Position numbers and translations under genes: made by a program. A stretch of 14,227 nucleotides of DNA, from contig UQWP01000078.1 in the NCBI GenBank assembly GCA_900544825.1, positions 1 to 14,227 of the forward strand, in the 5' to 3' direction. The stretch's first letter is position 1. Each line of letters starts with the position of its first letter. A model generated the notes under the pieces. That model worked only from the letters and a program-made list of their open reading frames with translations, was not told the origin of the DNA and did not search any database. Source of the DNA: an uncultured Prevotella sp. Lineage in GTDB: Bacteria > Bacteroidota > Bacteroidia > Bacteroidales > Bacteroidaceae. This document shows positions 6,835 through 13,056 of the stretch, one piece after another.

Positions 6835-8754
6835 ATGGATATCAAGGAGAATTATCAACAATATGTAAGCCGACATGCTTCTGAGATGGCTGCCCTGAAG
6901 CGTAAGAATACGGGATTTATAACGGGCGAGCTGCTGGCTTTCGGCGGAATCCTCGCCTTCCTGATCTGCTATTTCGCATTGGATGGAGATACGCAGAACT
7001 ATCTGCTGGGGGCGGCGTTGTGCCTGATTGCCTATCTGGGAATCAGACGACTTGACGATAAGAACAAGGAGAAGATAGAGCATCTTTCGGCTTTACTCAA
7101 GGTTTATCAGGACGAAATCAAGGCTTGGGAGGGCGATTTCTCGCCTTTCGAAACGGGCGATTGCTATCAGAATCCGCAGCATTCTTATTCCTTCGACCTC
7201 GATGTCTTCGGCAAGAGTTCGCTGTTCAATCGCATCTGCCGAACCATCACATCGGGCGGTTCGGAAGCACTCGCCAGGAACCTTACCCGGGAAACGCCTC
7301 TGAGCTTGGAGGATATCAAAAGAAGAAGGGATTTGCAGAAGGAATTGGCAGGAGAAGGCGAAAACTGGCGAATGGAATTCCTGGCACTTGGCGAAAAGAA
7401 CAGAAGCCAAACTGCGGATGGCAAAATGGTGAATGGCAAGATGAAGAAGATTGATTCTGCTGCGGTGGTGGATGCGATGCAGAAGGTTTCGAAGATGGAG
7501 GTGCCGGCATGGTTTGGCTCTCCGGTTTCGCTCGTTATCGGATGGCTGCTGATTATCGGAGTCGTCGGTTCCGTGATTTTGTCGATATGCGATATGGTTT
7601 CGGTGAATTTCGCCTTGTGGTGGGTGTTGGTTCAATACATGGTGGTGTTCTTCGTCTGCAAGCAGACACTTGATAAGATAGACAGCAATGGCGGCAAGCT
7701 TCGCCATCAGCTCATCGCCTATGCTCAGATTCTCCAGCTTATCAACAGGCGCAATTTCCATAGCGAGTTAGGCAAGGAGATGCAGAATTCCCTGGCAGAT
7801 GCCCTGCCTTCCTTTGCCCAACTGGAAAAGATATTGAAGGGGTATGACAGAAGAGGCAACTTCCTCGGTCTTTTCTTCACCGATGCCTTCATGCTGAGCG
7901 ATTTCTTCCTGGTTCGCAGTTTTCTGAAATGGAAGAATACCTATATGGTGAAGATGGAGGTATGGATGCATATCATCAGCGAGATGGATGCGATGGTTTC
8001 GATGGCGGATTTCAGATATAATCATCCGGAGGCGGAAGAGGCGAAATTTGGTTCGGGAAGTCCGGAAATCGTGTTCGAGGGAAAGAATCTCTATCATCCT
8101 TTCCTGGGTGCCAAGGCGGTGAAGAATGATTTCACCATCAAGGACGACAACTATTATATCATCACCGGAGCCAACATGGCGGGAAAGAGTACCTTCCTGC
8201 GTTCGCTGGGCGTGAACTATATCCTGGCGATGGCAGGTATGCCGGTGTTTGCAGAACTGCTGAAGATTTCCCGTTTCAGATTGTTCTCGAGTATGAGAAC
8301 CACCGATGATTTGACACATGGCATCTCTTATTTCAATGCAGAATTGATTAGATTGGAGGAGCTTCTGAAGTTCTGCAAGGAAAGTGCAGAGGGAGAGTTC
8401 TGCAAGGAAAATACAGAAGGAAAATTCTGCAAGGAAAGTGCAGAAGATAATAAGGAGCCACTCCGAACCCTGATTATTCTGGATGAGATTCTGAAAGGAA
8501 CAAATTCATTGGATAAGCTGAATGGTTCGAGAAAGTTCCTCGAAGCCATCGCCAAGCAGCCGGTGAGCGGCATCATTGCTACCCACGATTTGGAGCTCTC
8601 CAAGATGGAGAATGATGCATCAGGCAAATTCCACAACTATTGTTTCGAGATAGATTTGGGCACGGATGTTACCTATACTTATAAGATTCAGAAGGGTGTG
8701 GCAAGAAACCAGAATGCCACCTTCTTACTGAATAAGATTCTGGAGAAATATTAG
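6835..8754 (+). CDS. Membrane-anchored MutS-domain ATPase
   Basis: This 639-residue protein has a MutS C-terminal ATPase but lacks the mismatch-recognition N-terminus, so it is not the repair MutS. Hydrophobic segments lie at about 30-48, 55-70, 231-251 and 258-275, suggesting a membrane protein with cytosolic ATPase. Walker A is GANMAGKS (445-452), the HGISYFNAEL block is at 495-504, Walker B is LIILDE (546-551) and the His of ATHDLELS is H584. GVARNQNATFLLNKI closes the domain, as in MutS proteins. Three 9-residue repeats (513-539) are inserted just before Walker B. Proteins of this type are widespread in Bacteroidota and annotated as DNA mismatch repair MutS, but the function is not established. 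It follows the nitroreductase gene by 12 bases and ends at a strong terminator. Confidence 0.88.
   Translation: MDIKENYQQYVSRHASEMAALKRKNTGFITGELLAFGGILAFLICYFALDGDTQNYLLGAALCLIAYLGIRRLDDKNKEKIEHLSALLKVYQDEIKAWEGDFSPFETGDCYQNPQHSYSFDLDVFGKSSLFNRICRTITSGGSEALARNLTRETPLSLEDIKRRRDLQKELAGEGENWRMEFLALGEKNRSQTADGKMVNGKMKKIDSAAVVDAMQKVSKMEVPAWFGSPVSLVIGWLLIIGVVGSVILSICDMVSVNFALWWVLVQYMVVFFVCKQTLDKIDSNGGKLRHQLIAYAQILQLINRRNFHSELGKEMQNSLADALPSFAQLEKILKGYDRRGNFLGLFFTDAFMLSDFFLVRSFLKWKNTYMVKMEVWMHIISEMDAMVSMADFRYNHPEAEEAKFGSGSPEIVFEGKNLYHPFLGAKAVKNDFTIKDDNYYIITGANMAGKSTFLRSLGVNYILAMAGMPVFAELLKISRFRLFSSMRTTDDLTHGISYFNAELIRLEELLKFCKESAEGEFCKENTEGKFCKESAEDNKEPLRTLIILDEILKGTNSLDKLNGSRKFLEAIAKQPVSGIIATHDLELSKMENDASGKFHNYCFEIDLGTDVTYTYKIQKGVARNQNATFLLNKILEKY
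8371..8451 (+). repeat. Three tandem 27-bp repeats inside the MutS-like gene
   Basis: The units start at 8371, 8398 and 8425, each beginning TTCTGCAAGGAAA. They encode FCKESAEGE, FCKENTEGK and FCKESAEDN. The multiple of three keeps the frame. They lie in the loop between the conserved HGISYFNAEL block and Walker B. Slippage could change copy number without breaking the gene. Confidence 0.9.
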
Positions 8755-8766
8755 AATAAAAATGGG

Positions 8767-8808
8767 AACTCCCGATAATTTGAAACTGATCAAATTATCG
8801 GGAGTTTT
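8767..8808. terminator. Bidirectional intrinsic terminator between mutS-like gene and greA
   Basis: A perfect 17-bp stem (AACTCCCGATAATTTGA at 8767-8783 with its complement at 8790-8806) has a 6-base loop. TTTTCCTTT follows on the plus strand. On the minus strand the stem is followed by CCCATTTTTATTC. It starts 13 bases after the MutS-like stop and ends just past the greA stop, so it serves both convergent genes. Confidence 0.9.
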
Positions 8809-8824
8809 CCTTTAAAAGAATACA

Positions 8825-9289
8825 TTATAACTCAACGCTATCCAGGCGGAACTTGAGCAAGCCGGCCGGTACCTTAACCATTACCTCATCACCTGCCTTC
8901 TTACCCAGAAGGGCCTTGGCAATAGGCGACTTGATGGAAATCTTGCCACTATGCAAATCTGCCTCGTGAGGATTCACGATAACATAACTCATGCTGCACT
9001 TGTTGGCGAGATTGGTAATCTTAATCTTGCTCAACAAGCCAACGGTATCGCTCTTCAATCGAGACTTATCGATGACACGGGCATTCTCCAAAACCTTCTG
9101 CTTGAAGCTGATGCGGCTCAACAGTTTACCCTGCTCACGCTTGGCAGCATGATACTCGAAATTCTCACTGAGGTCACCCTTGTCGCGAGCCTCAGCAATC
9201 GCATCGCGAACGGCTGGCAATTCTACGTTAACCATGTGTTGAAGTTCGGCCACGAGCTCATCGTAGCCTTCTTGAGACATATATTCCAT
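8825..9289 (-). CDS. greA: Transcription elongation factor GreA
   Basis: GreA enters the secondary channel of stalled RNA polymerase and stimulates cleavage of the backtracked RNA 3' end. The 154 residues show the N-terminal coiled coil with the tip motif GDLSENFEYHAAK (38-50), including acidic D39 and E42, which match the catalytic tip acids of E. coli GreA. The C-terminal globular domain ends with SPIAKALLGKKAGDEVMVKV. The start at 9289 (MEYMSQEGYDEL) has AAGGA a few bases upstream; an internal ATG three codons later is also possible. It is monocistronic: its own promoter lies about 60 bases upstream and a shared terminator lies at its 3' end. Confidence 0.96.
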   Translation of the reverse strand: MEYMSQEGYDELVAELQHMVNVELPAVRDAIAEARDKGDLSENFEYHAAKREQGKLLSRISFKQKVLENARVIDKSRLKSDTVGLLSKIKITNLANKCSMSYVIVNPHEADLHSGKISIKSPIAKALLGKKAGDEVMVKVPAGLLKFRLDSVEL

Positions 9290-9349
9290 TTTTCCTTGTT
9301 TTCTAGTTTCTTATTGTTCTTAATGAATGATGATTTTTTATTCGGGGTG

Positions 9350-9381
9350 CAAAGTTACTAGTAAATCACGAAATCACCAAA
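9350..9381 (-). promoter_or_regulatory. greA promoter
   Basis: On the minus strand TTTG (9381-9378), a 20-base spacer and TAACTTTG (9357-9350) match the Bacteroidota consensus. The leader to the greA start is about 55 bases. It is divergent from the promoter at 9456-9486. Confidence 0.75.
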
Positions 9382-9455
9382 CTTTTTTAGTGAAAAAGTG
9401 AAGAAACTAAAGATTAGAAAAAAACAGAAGCATCCTAAATCATTATTTTTGGGTA

Positions 9456-9486
9456 TTGCAGAAGTAGATAGATATTCTTACCTTTG
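9456..9486 (+). promoter_or_regulatory. Promoter of the PepSY-type gene
   Basis: TTG (9456-9458), a 20-base spacer and TACCTTTG (9479-9486) match the Bacteroidota consensus. Transcription should begin near 9493, right at the first copy of a 20-bp duplication. Confidence 0.7.
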
Positions 9487-9493
9487 CAACCCA

Positions 9494-9533
9494 TTTAGAA
9501 GAAAACAACAATGTTTAGTAGAAAACAACAATG
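9494..9533 (+). repeat. 20-bp tandem duplication of the translation start region
   Basis: The copies at 9494-9513 (TTTAGAAGAAAACAACAATG) and 9514-9533 differ at one base (AGAAG versus AGTAG). Each ends in an ATG, so the leader and start codon of the following gene are doubled. Confidence 0.9.
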
Positions 9534-9534
9534 A
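9511..9534 (+). CDS. Possible 7-codon upstream ORF coupled to the PepSY-type gene
   Basis: ATG at 9511 opens MFSRKQQ and stops at TGA 9532-9534, which overlaps the main ATG at 9531 as ATGA. The upstream ATG arises from the 20-bp duplication. A ribosome ending here could restart on the main gene. Whether it is translated is unknown; no strong ribosome binding site precedes either ATG. Confidence 0.35.
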   Translation: MFSRKQQ

Positions 9535-11153
9535 GAGAAAAAAAGAAGAAACGTTTTACATGGAAGAAATACCATCGTTGGTTCGGACTTGTACTGTCTG
9601 TCTTTATGTTGGTATTCTGTGTATCAGGTATCATTTTAAATCATCGCCAGCTATTCGCCGGTTGTGAGGTAAGCAGAAGTCTGATGCCATCGGCTTATCA
9701 TATCAAGGATTTCAACAACGGCATCATCAAGGGTTCCCTCAAGATCAATCATCGCATCTGCAAGATTCGAGTTGATGCAATCCCGGCTTCTGATGATTCC
9801 ATTCTGGCGTATGGTTATGGTGGCGTATGGCTTACCGATGCAGAGATGAAAACATGGAAAGACTTTAACAAAGGATTACCCCAAAACGTGGATGGCAGGA
9901 ATATCCGCAACATTGTGCAGACGAAAAACGGAGAAATCTGGTGTGCAGCCATGATGGATGTATATCGCTTCGACGGAAAAGAATGGAAGATGTTTCCGCT
10001 CGCAGATAATGAAGAGCGAATCGCCGACATTACATTATCCAAAGACAGCACAAGCATCATCGCCATGACCCGTTCTGCCGTTTATGAAATATCCGGTAAG
10101 AAGACGGATGCAGCCAACGAAAAGAGGGATGCTATCAGCGAAAAGACGAATGTTACCCGCAAAATCATCGGTCAACCAGAAGGATTTATCCCAAAAGTTA
10201 CCCTCTTCAAAACCGTCTGGAATCTGCATAGCGGTGCTTTCTTCGGGTTAACCGGAAGATTGGTGGTGGATGCCATCGCCATCGTGCTCATCATCCTTTC
10301 GATAACGGGCATCATCCTTTTCATTCTCCCTTATCGTATCCGCCGACAGAAGAGATTACAGGCAAAAGAAAAAATGCAGAAGCTTGGCAAACAGATGGTT
10401 TTCAATGCAAAATGGCATAATAAATTAGGATACACGACTATCATCCTTACACTTTGGCTAGCGATAACAGGCATGTGTCTCCGCCCACCATTGATGATAC
10501 CTCTGGCGATGAACAAAACCACAGAAGAGGTGAAGGATGGAAATGTCTGGCACGATAAGCTTCGCGCCATCCGATGGGATGCAGCAGAGGGCAACTGGCT
10601 TGTTTCTACCTCAGAAGGATTCCTGAGAGTGGATGAGCATTTCCAGCATAAACCTATCTTATTAAATAAGGAGAAGGCACCAAAGGTAAGTCCGATGGGA
10701 GTGAATGTTTTCGAAAGCGATGGCAAGGGTGGCTGGCTGATAGGATCATTCAGCGGTATGTTCCGTTGGAACCCGGAAAAGAATCAGATAGTAGATTATT
10801 TTACGGGGAAAGCCAACCAAGGAAAATCGATGATTCCGATTTCAAACCATCTGGTTAGCGGCTACTCCAAGGATTTCTTCGGTGGAAAAGAAGTGGTTTT
10901 CGATTATAGTAAAGGGGCGAACTTAGGTGAAACAGCATCTACCCCAGAGTTGCTTTCTGCCACCCCGATGTCGCTTTGGAATGTGGCTTTAGAGCTTCAC
11001 GTAGGTAGATGCTATTCTCCATTCTTAGGTCCCCTTTCCGACCTTTTCGTCTTCATCTCCGGCTTGCTGATTACGCTGTTTTTGCTTTCCGGCTACATCA
11101 TTCTGCATCGGAGAAAGAAGAAGAGCCCCAAACTTCCTCGGAAATCTCTCTAA
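9531..11153 (+). CDS. PepSY-associated transmembrane protein with propeller-like periplasmic loops
   Basis: This is an inner-membrane protein of 540 residues with four predicted helices: 18-37, 244-267, 300-320 and 504-526. Conserved-looking histidines flank them as in PepSY_TM proteins: KYHRWFGL (H15), NLHSGAFFGL (H233), KWHNKLGY (H296) and ELHVGRCY (H490). Some relatives reduce iron in ferric-siderophore use, so a haem or redox role is possible but unproven. The two large loops (about 45-230 and 325-490) contain Trp-rich segments such as GGVWLT, GEIWCAA, GNWLVSTSEGFLRVD and GGWLIGSFSGMFRW, resembling short beta-propeller blades rather than a clear PepSY fold. The N-terminus is strongly basic (KKKKR), consistent with a cytoplasmic start. 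The 3' end overlaps the convergent metE-like gene by 56 bases. No terminator is visible between them. Confidence 0.82.
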   Translation: MREKKKKRFTWKKYHRWFGLVLSVFMLVFCVSGIILNHRQLFAGCEVSRSLMPSAYHIKDFNNGIIKGSLKINHRICKIRVDAIPASDDSILAYGYGGVWLTDAEMKTWKDFNKGLPQNVDGRNIRNIVQTKNGEIWCAAMMDVYRFDGKEWKMFPLADNEERIADITLSKDSTSIIAMTRSAVYEISGKKTDAANEKRDAISEKTNVTRKIIGQPEGFIPKVTLFKTVWNLHSGAFFGLTGRLVVDAIAIVLIILSITGIILFILPYRIRRQKRLQAKEKMQKLGKQMVFNAKWHNKLGYTTIILTLWLAITGMCLRPPLMIPLAMNKTTEEVKDGNVWHDKLRAIRWDAAEGNWLVSTSEGFLRVDEHFQHKPILLNKEKAPKVSPMGVNVFESDGKGGWLIGSFSGMFRWNPEKNQIVDYFTGKANQGKSMIPISNHLVSGYSKDFFGGKEVVFDYSKGANLGETASTPELLSATPMSLWNVALELHVGRCYSPFLGPLSDLFVFISGLLITLFLLSGYIILHRRKKKSPKLPRKSL

Positions 11154-12252
11154 CCCAATCTATCTTTGCCCATTGCTCAGCATCGGTCAGTTTATTACCG
11201 ATCTCGCAAGAGGCGAAACCGCATTGAGGACTGAGGCTTAAGCGATTGAGAGGAACATACTTGGCAGCTTCGTGGATTCTGGCGATGACCGTAGCCTTAT
11301 CCTCCAACACAGGAGATTTAGAGGTTACCAAACCCAGAACCACCTTCTTGCCATCTGCCACATACTTCAAAGGCTCGAAACCACCCGAACGCTCGTCATC
11401 ATACTCCAGATAGAAGGTATCTACATCTTCATGAGCGAAAAGATAAGGAGCTACGGCATCGTAGGCACCCTTGGTGGCATAGCAGGAATGATAATTGCCA
11501 CGGCATACGTGGGTGTTGATGGTCAACCCCTCCGGTTTGCCCTCGATGGCAAGGTTGTTCACCTTCAGATATTGCAGAGCTTCCTGTTCAAGGGTGAAGC
11601 CGTTGCCAACCTTTGCTTTCCAGTAATCGCTATCCACAATCATTCCCCAGGTGCAATCATCGAGCTGGATAGTGCGGCATCCGGCTGCATAAATCTCCTG
11701 GAAGAAGGTACGATAAGCCTGGGCAATATCCTCTATCAGTTGGGTGGTGTTAGGATAGAACTTGCGGGTGTTCTCGGCATTCTTGCCACGAAACAGTTCG
11801 GCAAGAAACTGTGCAGGAGCCGGAACCGTCTGCTTTGCCTCGAAGATATACTCACCCTTGGCATCCAACTCCTCAAACAGCTTCACAAACAGAAAATCCT
11901 TAATAAAAGGATGATTCTCGCCGGTAATCTTGCCGGTCAGTTGGATAGAACCCTTGGTTGTCTCCTCACCATGAAACTGGTAGCCATGCTCCAGTTCGAT
12001 ATGCTCCACGCCATTGAAACCCCACATAAAGTCGAGATGCCAATAGCTGCGGCGGAACTCACCATCGGTGATATAAGGCAGGCGATGCGCCTTCTGCTGC
12101 TTGATGACCTCAGTAATCAGACGGTCTTCGATGCAGCGAAGGTCGGTGGCAGAAATCTTGCCATCAGCAAACTTGGCTCTTGCTTCTTTCAACTCTGCAG
12201 GACGCAAATAGCTGCCCACTGCCTCAAAATGTATATTTCTTACGTTACTCAT
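11098..12252 (-). CDS. Cobalamin-independent methionine synthase-like methyltransferase (single-domain MetE type)
   Basis: This is a zinc-dependent methyltransferase related to the C-terminal catalytic half of MetE, 384 residues, close to the short MetE-like (YxjG/YxjH-type) proteins. The metal ligands fit: H248 and C250 in NTHVCRGNYHS, E283 in FYLEYDDERSGG and C344 in LSPQCGFAS. Other conserved blocks are VGSYLRP (12-18), ITDGEFRRSYW (61-71) and RTIQLDDCTWG (193-203). It probably methylates homocysteine or a related thiol; whether the donor is methyl-tetrahydrofolate is uncertain for short forms. The start at 12252 has AGGAGA 7 bases upstream. Residues after EVWG (about 377-384) form an extension within the 56-base overlap with the PepSY-type gene. 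It is divergent from an Lrp-family gene, a likely regulator. Confidence 0.9.
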   Translation of the reverse strand: MSNVRNIHFEAVGSYLRPAELKEARAKFADGKISATDLRCIEDRLITEVIKQQKAHRLPYITDGEFRRSYWHLDFMWGFNGVEHIELEHGYQFHGEETTKGSIQLTGKITGENHPFIKDFLFVKLFEELDAKGEYIFEAKQTVPAPAQFLAELFRGKNAENTRKFYPNTTQLIEDIAQAYRTFFQEIYAAGCRTIQLDDCTWGMIVDSDYWKAKVGNGFTLEQEALQYLKVNNLAIEGKPEGLTINTHVCRGNYHSCYATKGAYDAVAPYLFAHEDVDTFYLEYDDERSGGFEPLKYVADGKKVVLGLVTSKSPVLEDKATVIARIHEAAKYVPLNRLSLSPQCGFASCEIGNKLTDAEQWAKIDWVREISEEVWGSSSFSDAE

Positions 12253-12288
12253 TATTTTATCTCCTATATATTTAATGATGAATGACTC

Positions 12289-12327
12289 TTACTTTGCCAT
12301 TATCAGATGATGAACGGCTCTTTGCAT
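12289..12327 (-). CDS. Possible 12-codon leader ORF upstream of metE-like gene
   Basis: On the minus strand ATG at 12327 reads MQRAVHHLIMAK and stops at 12289. It lies in the predicted leader, about 9 bases after the expected transcription start, with no ribosome binding site. The leader also contains an imperfect direct repeat (ATG-CAAAG...TTCATCAT twice, about 12270-12327). It could be an attenuation peptide or chance. Confidence 0.2.
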   Translation of the reverse strand: MQRAVHHLIMAK

Positions 12328-12342
12328 CCGGAATTGCGAGTG

Positions 12343-12374
12343 CAAAGGTAAGAAGAAGAATTTTATCTGCCAAA
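12343..12374 (-). promoter_or_regulatory. Promoter of the metE-like gene
   Basis: On the minus strand TTTG (12374-12371), a 20-base spacer and TACCTTTG (12350-12343) match the Bacteroidota consensus. The leader is about 84 bases and shows no SAM-riboswitch-like structure. The Lrp-like box at 12389 begins 15 bp upstream of the -33 element. Confidence 0.75.
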
Positions 12375-12388
12375 TATTCTTCGTAATT

Positions 12389-12403
12389 CAGAAAAATATG
12401 CTA
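12389..12403. promoter_or_regulatory. Lrp-box-like site, 14/15 to the E. coli consensus
   Basis: CAGAAAAATATGCTA compared with YAGHAWATTWTDCTR mismatches only at position 8. It overlaps the first two bases of the lrp -7 element (12402-12409) and is upstream of the metE-like -33 box, so a bound Lrp dimer could affect both promoters. Confidence 0.5.
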
Positions 12404-12409
12404 TCTTTG
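12402..12409 (+). promoter_or_regulatory. lrp promoter -7 element
   Basis: TATCTTTG matches TAnnTTTG. The -33 region near 12380 is poor (TTCG), suggesting a weak or regulated promoter. The expected start of transcription is near 12416, before the exact Lrp box. Confidence 0.55.
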
Positions 12410-12429
12410 CAGAGAATTCAGCAAATCAG

Positions 12430-12444
12430 CAGAATATTATTCTG
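12430..12444. promoter_or_regulatory. Exact Lrp consensus palindrome in the lrp leader
   Basis: CAGAATATTATTCTG satisfies all 15 positions of the E. coli Lrp consensus YAGHAWATTWTDCTR. It is the core of a 17-bp palindrome (arms GCAGAATA and TATTCTGC, 12429-12445). It lies after the predicted transcription start and before the start codon, a position for roadblock autoregulation. Its centre is 41 bp, about four helical turns, from the box at 12389-12403. Confidence 0.6.
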
Positions 12445-12476
12445 CGAAAATGAATAAAATCAGAAATAAAGGAACA

Positions 12477-12974
12477 ATGGCTACAGAAGAAAATCTCGAC
12501 GAAATCGACATCAAGATACTCAAGTTGTTGCAGCAGAACTCCCGACTCACCGTGAAGGAACTTGCCGCAAGAGTACACCTCTCCCCTTCTCCCACCTTCG
12601 AGCGGCAGAAGCGATTGGAGCGTGAGGGATACATCCAGCGATATGGAGCGATAGTGGATCATCACAAGATGGGACACAACGTGATTGTGCTCTGCAATAT
12701 CCGACTGAAGCAGCACACCCACGATTTGATTCAGCAATTCATGGATACCGTACAAACCATCGACCAGATAACAGAGTGCTACAACACCACCGGCGATTAC
12801 GACTTCCAGATCAAGGTGTATGCCCGGGACATGAAGGATTATCAGGACTTCATGCTTAATACCCTGGGAAACATCGACTGCATCGGAAGCCTTCACAGCA
12901 TCATCGTGATTGGCGAAATCAAGGATTCGCATTATATCCCGGTAAATAAGAAAAAGGAGGAGAATGGAAAATAA
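12477..12974 (+). CDS. Lrp/AsnC-family transcriptional regulator
   Basis: This is a feast/famine-type regulator of about 165 residues. Counted from this start, an N-terminal helix-turn-helix (about 8-55: LDEIDIKILKLLQQNSRLTV, then KELAARVHLSPSPTFERQKR) is followed by a C-terminal alpha/beta RAM domain that binds effector amino acids and drives oligomerisation (about 70-150: VIVLCNIRLKQHTHD, ECYNTTGDYDFQIKVYARD). An ATG nine codons upstream (12450) is also in frame; 12477 is preferred because AAAGGA lies just before it and the MATEENLDEIDIKIL start is family-typical. Divergent orientation to the metE-like gene and two Lrp-consensus sites between them suggest autoregulation and control of methionine metabolism. 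The effector is unknown. A small ORF and an M15 peptidase gene follow on the same strand. Confidence 0.92.
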   Translation: MATEENLDEIDIKILKLLQQNSRLTVKELAARVHLSPSPTFERQKRLEREGYIQRYGAIVDHHKMGHNVIVLCNIRLKQHTHDLIQQFMDTVQTIDQITECYNTTGDYDFQIKVYARDMKDYQDFMLNTLGNIDCIGSLHSIIVIGEIKDSHYIPVNKKKEENGK

Positions 12975-13044
12975 TAAGAAGGAAGAGAAAGAATTGAAGA
13001 GAAAGAACAGAAAGAAAGAAAGAATGAAAGAGAATAAATATTAA
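12964..13044 (+). CDS. Possible 26-residue highly charged small protein
   Basis: ATG at 12964 lies inside the lrp 3' end (11-base overlap), after AAGGAGG at 12954-12960, although the 3-base spacing is short. The product begins MENNKKEEKELKRKNRKKER and ends in Tyr; it is almost all Lys, Glu, Arg and Asn. Its TAA stop overlaps the AAGGAG ribosome binding site of the next gene, so it could couple lrp to the peptidase gene. The DNA is a near-continuous purine tract, so a chance frame is also plausible. Confidence 0.3.
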   Translation: MENNKKEEKELKRKNRKKERMKENKY

Positions 13045-13056
13045 GGAGAAAGAATT

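Noticed and set aside
7093..7761. 222-codon minus-strand frame within the MutS-like gene
   Set aside because: It is rich in His/Arg as expected of an antisense shadow in a GC-richer gene, and lies wholly inside a well-supported coding region.
8371..8451. CRISPR-like repeats
   Set aside because: The repeats are directly tandem without spacers, in frame, and inside a conserved coding region.
6835..8754. Canonical mismatch-repair MutS
   Set aside because: The mismatch-recognition and connector domains are missing and hydrophobic segments occupy the N-terminal and middle parts.
11272..12285. 337-codon plus-strand frame opposite the metE-like gene
   Set aside because: It is the antisense shadow of a gene with all zinc-ligand motifs in place, and its own translation shows no recognisable domain.
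12253..12342. SAM riboswitch (S-box or similar) in the metE-like leader
   Set aside because: The roughly 84-base leader has no matching stem set; it is too short and AT-rich for known SAM riboswitches.
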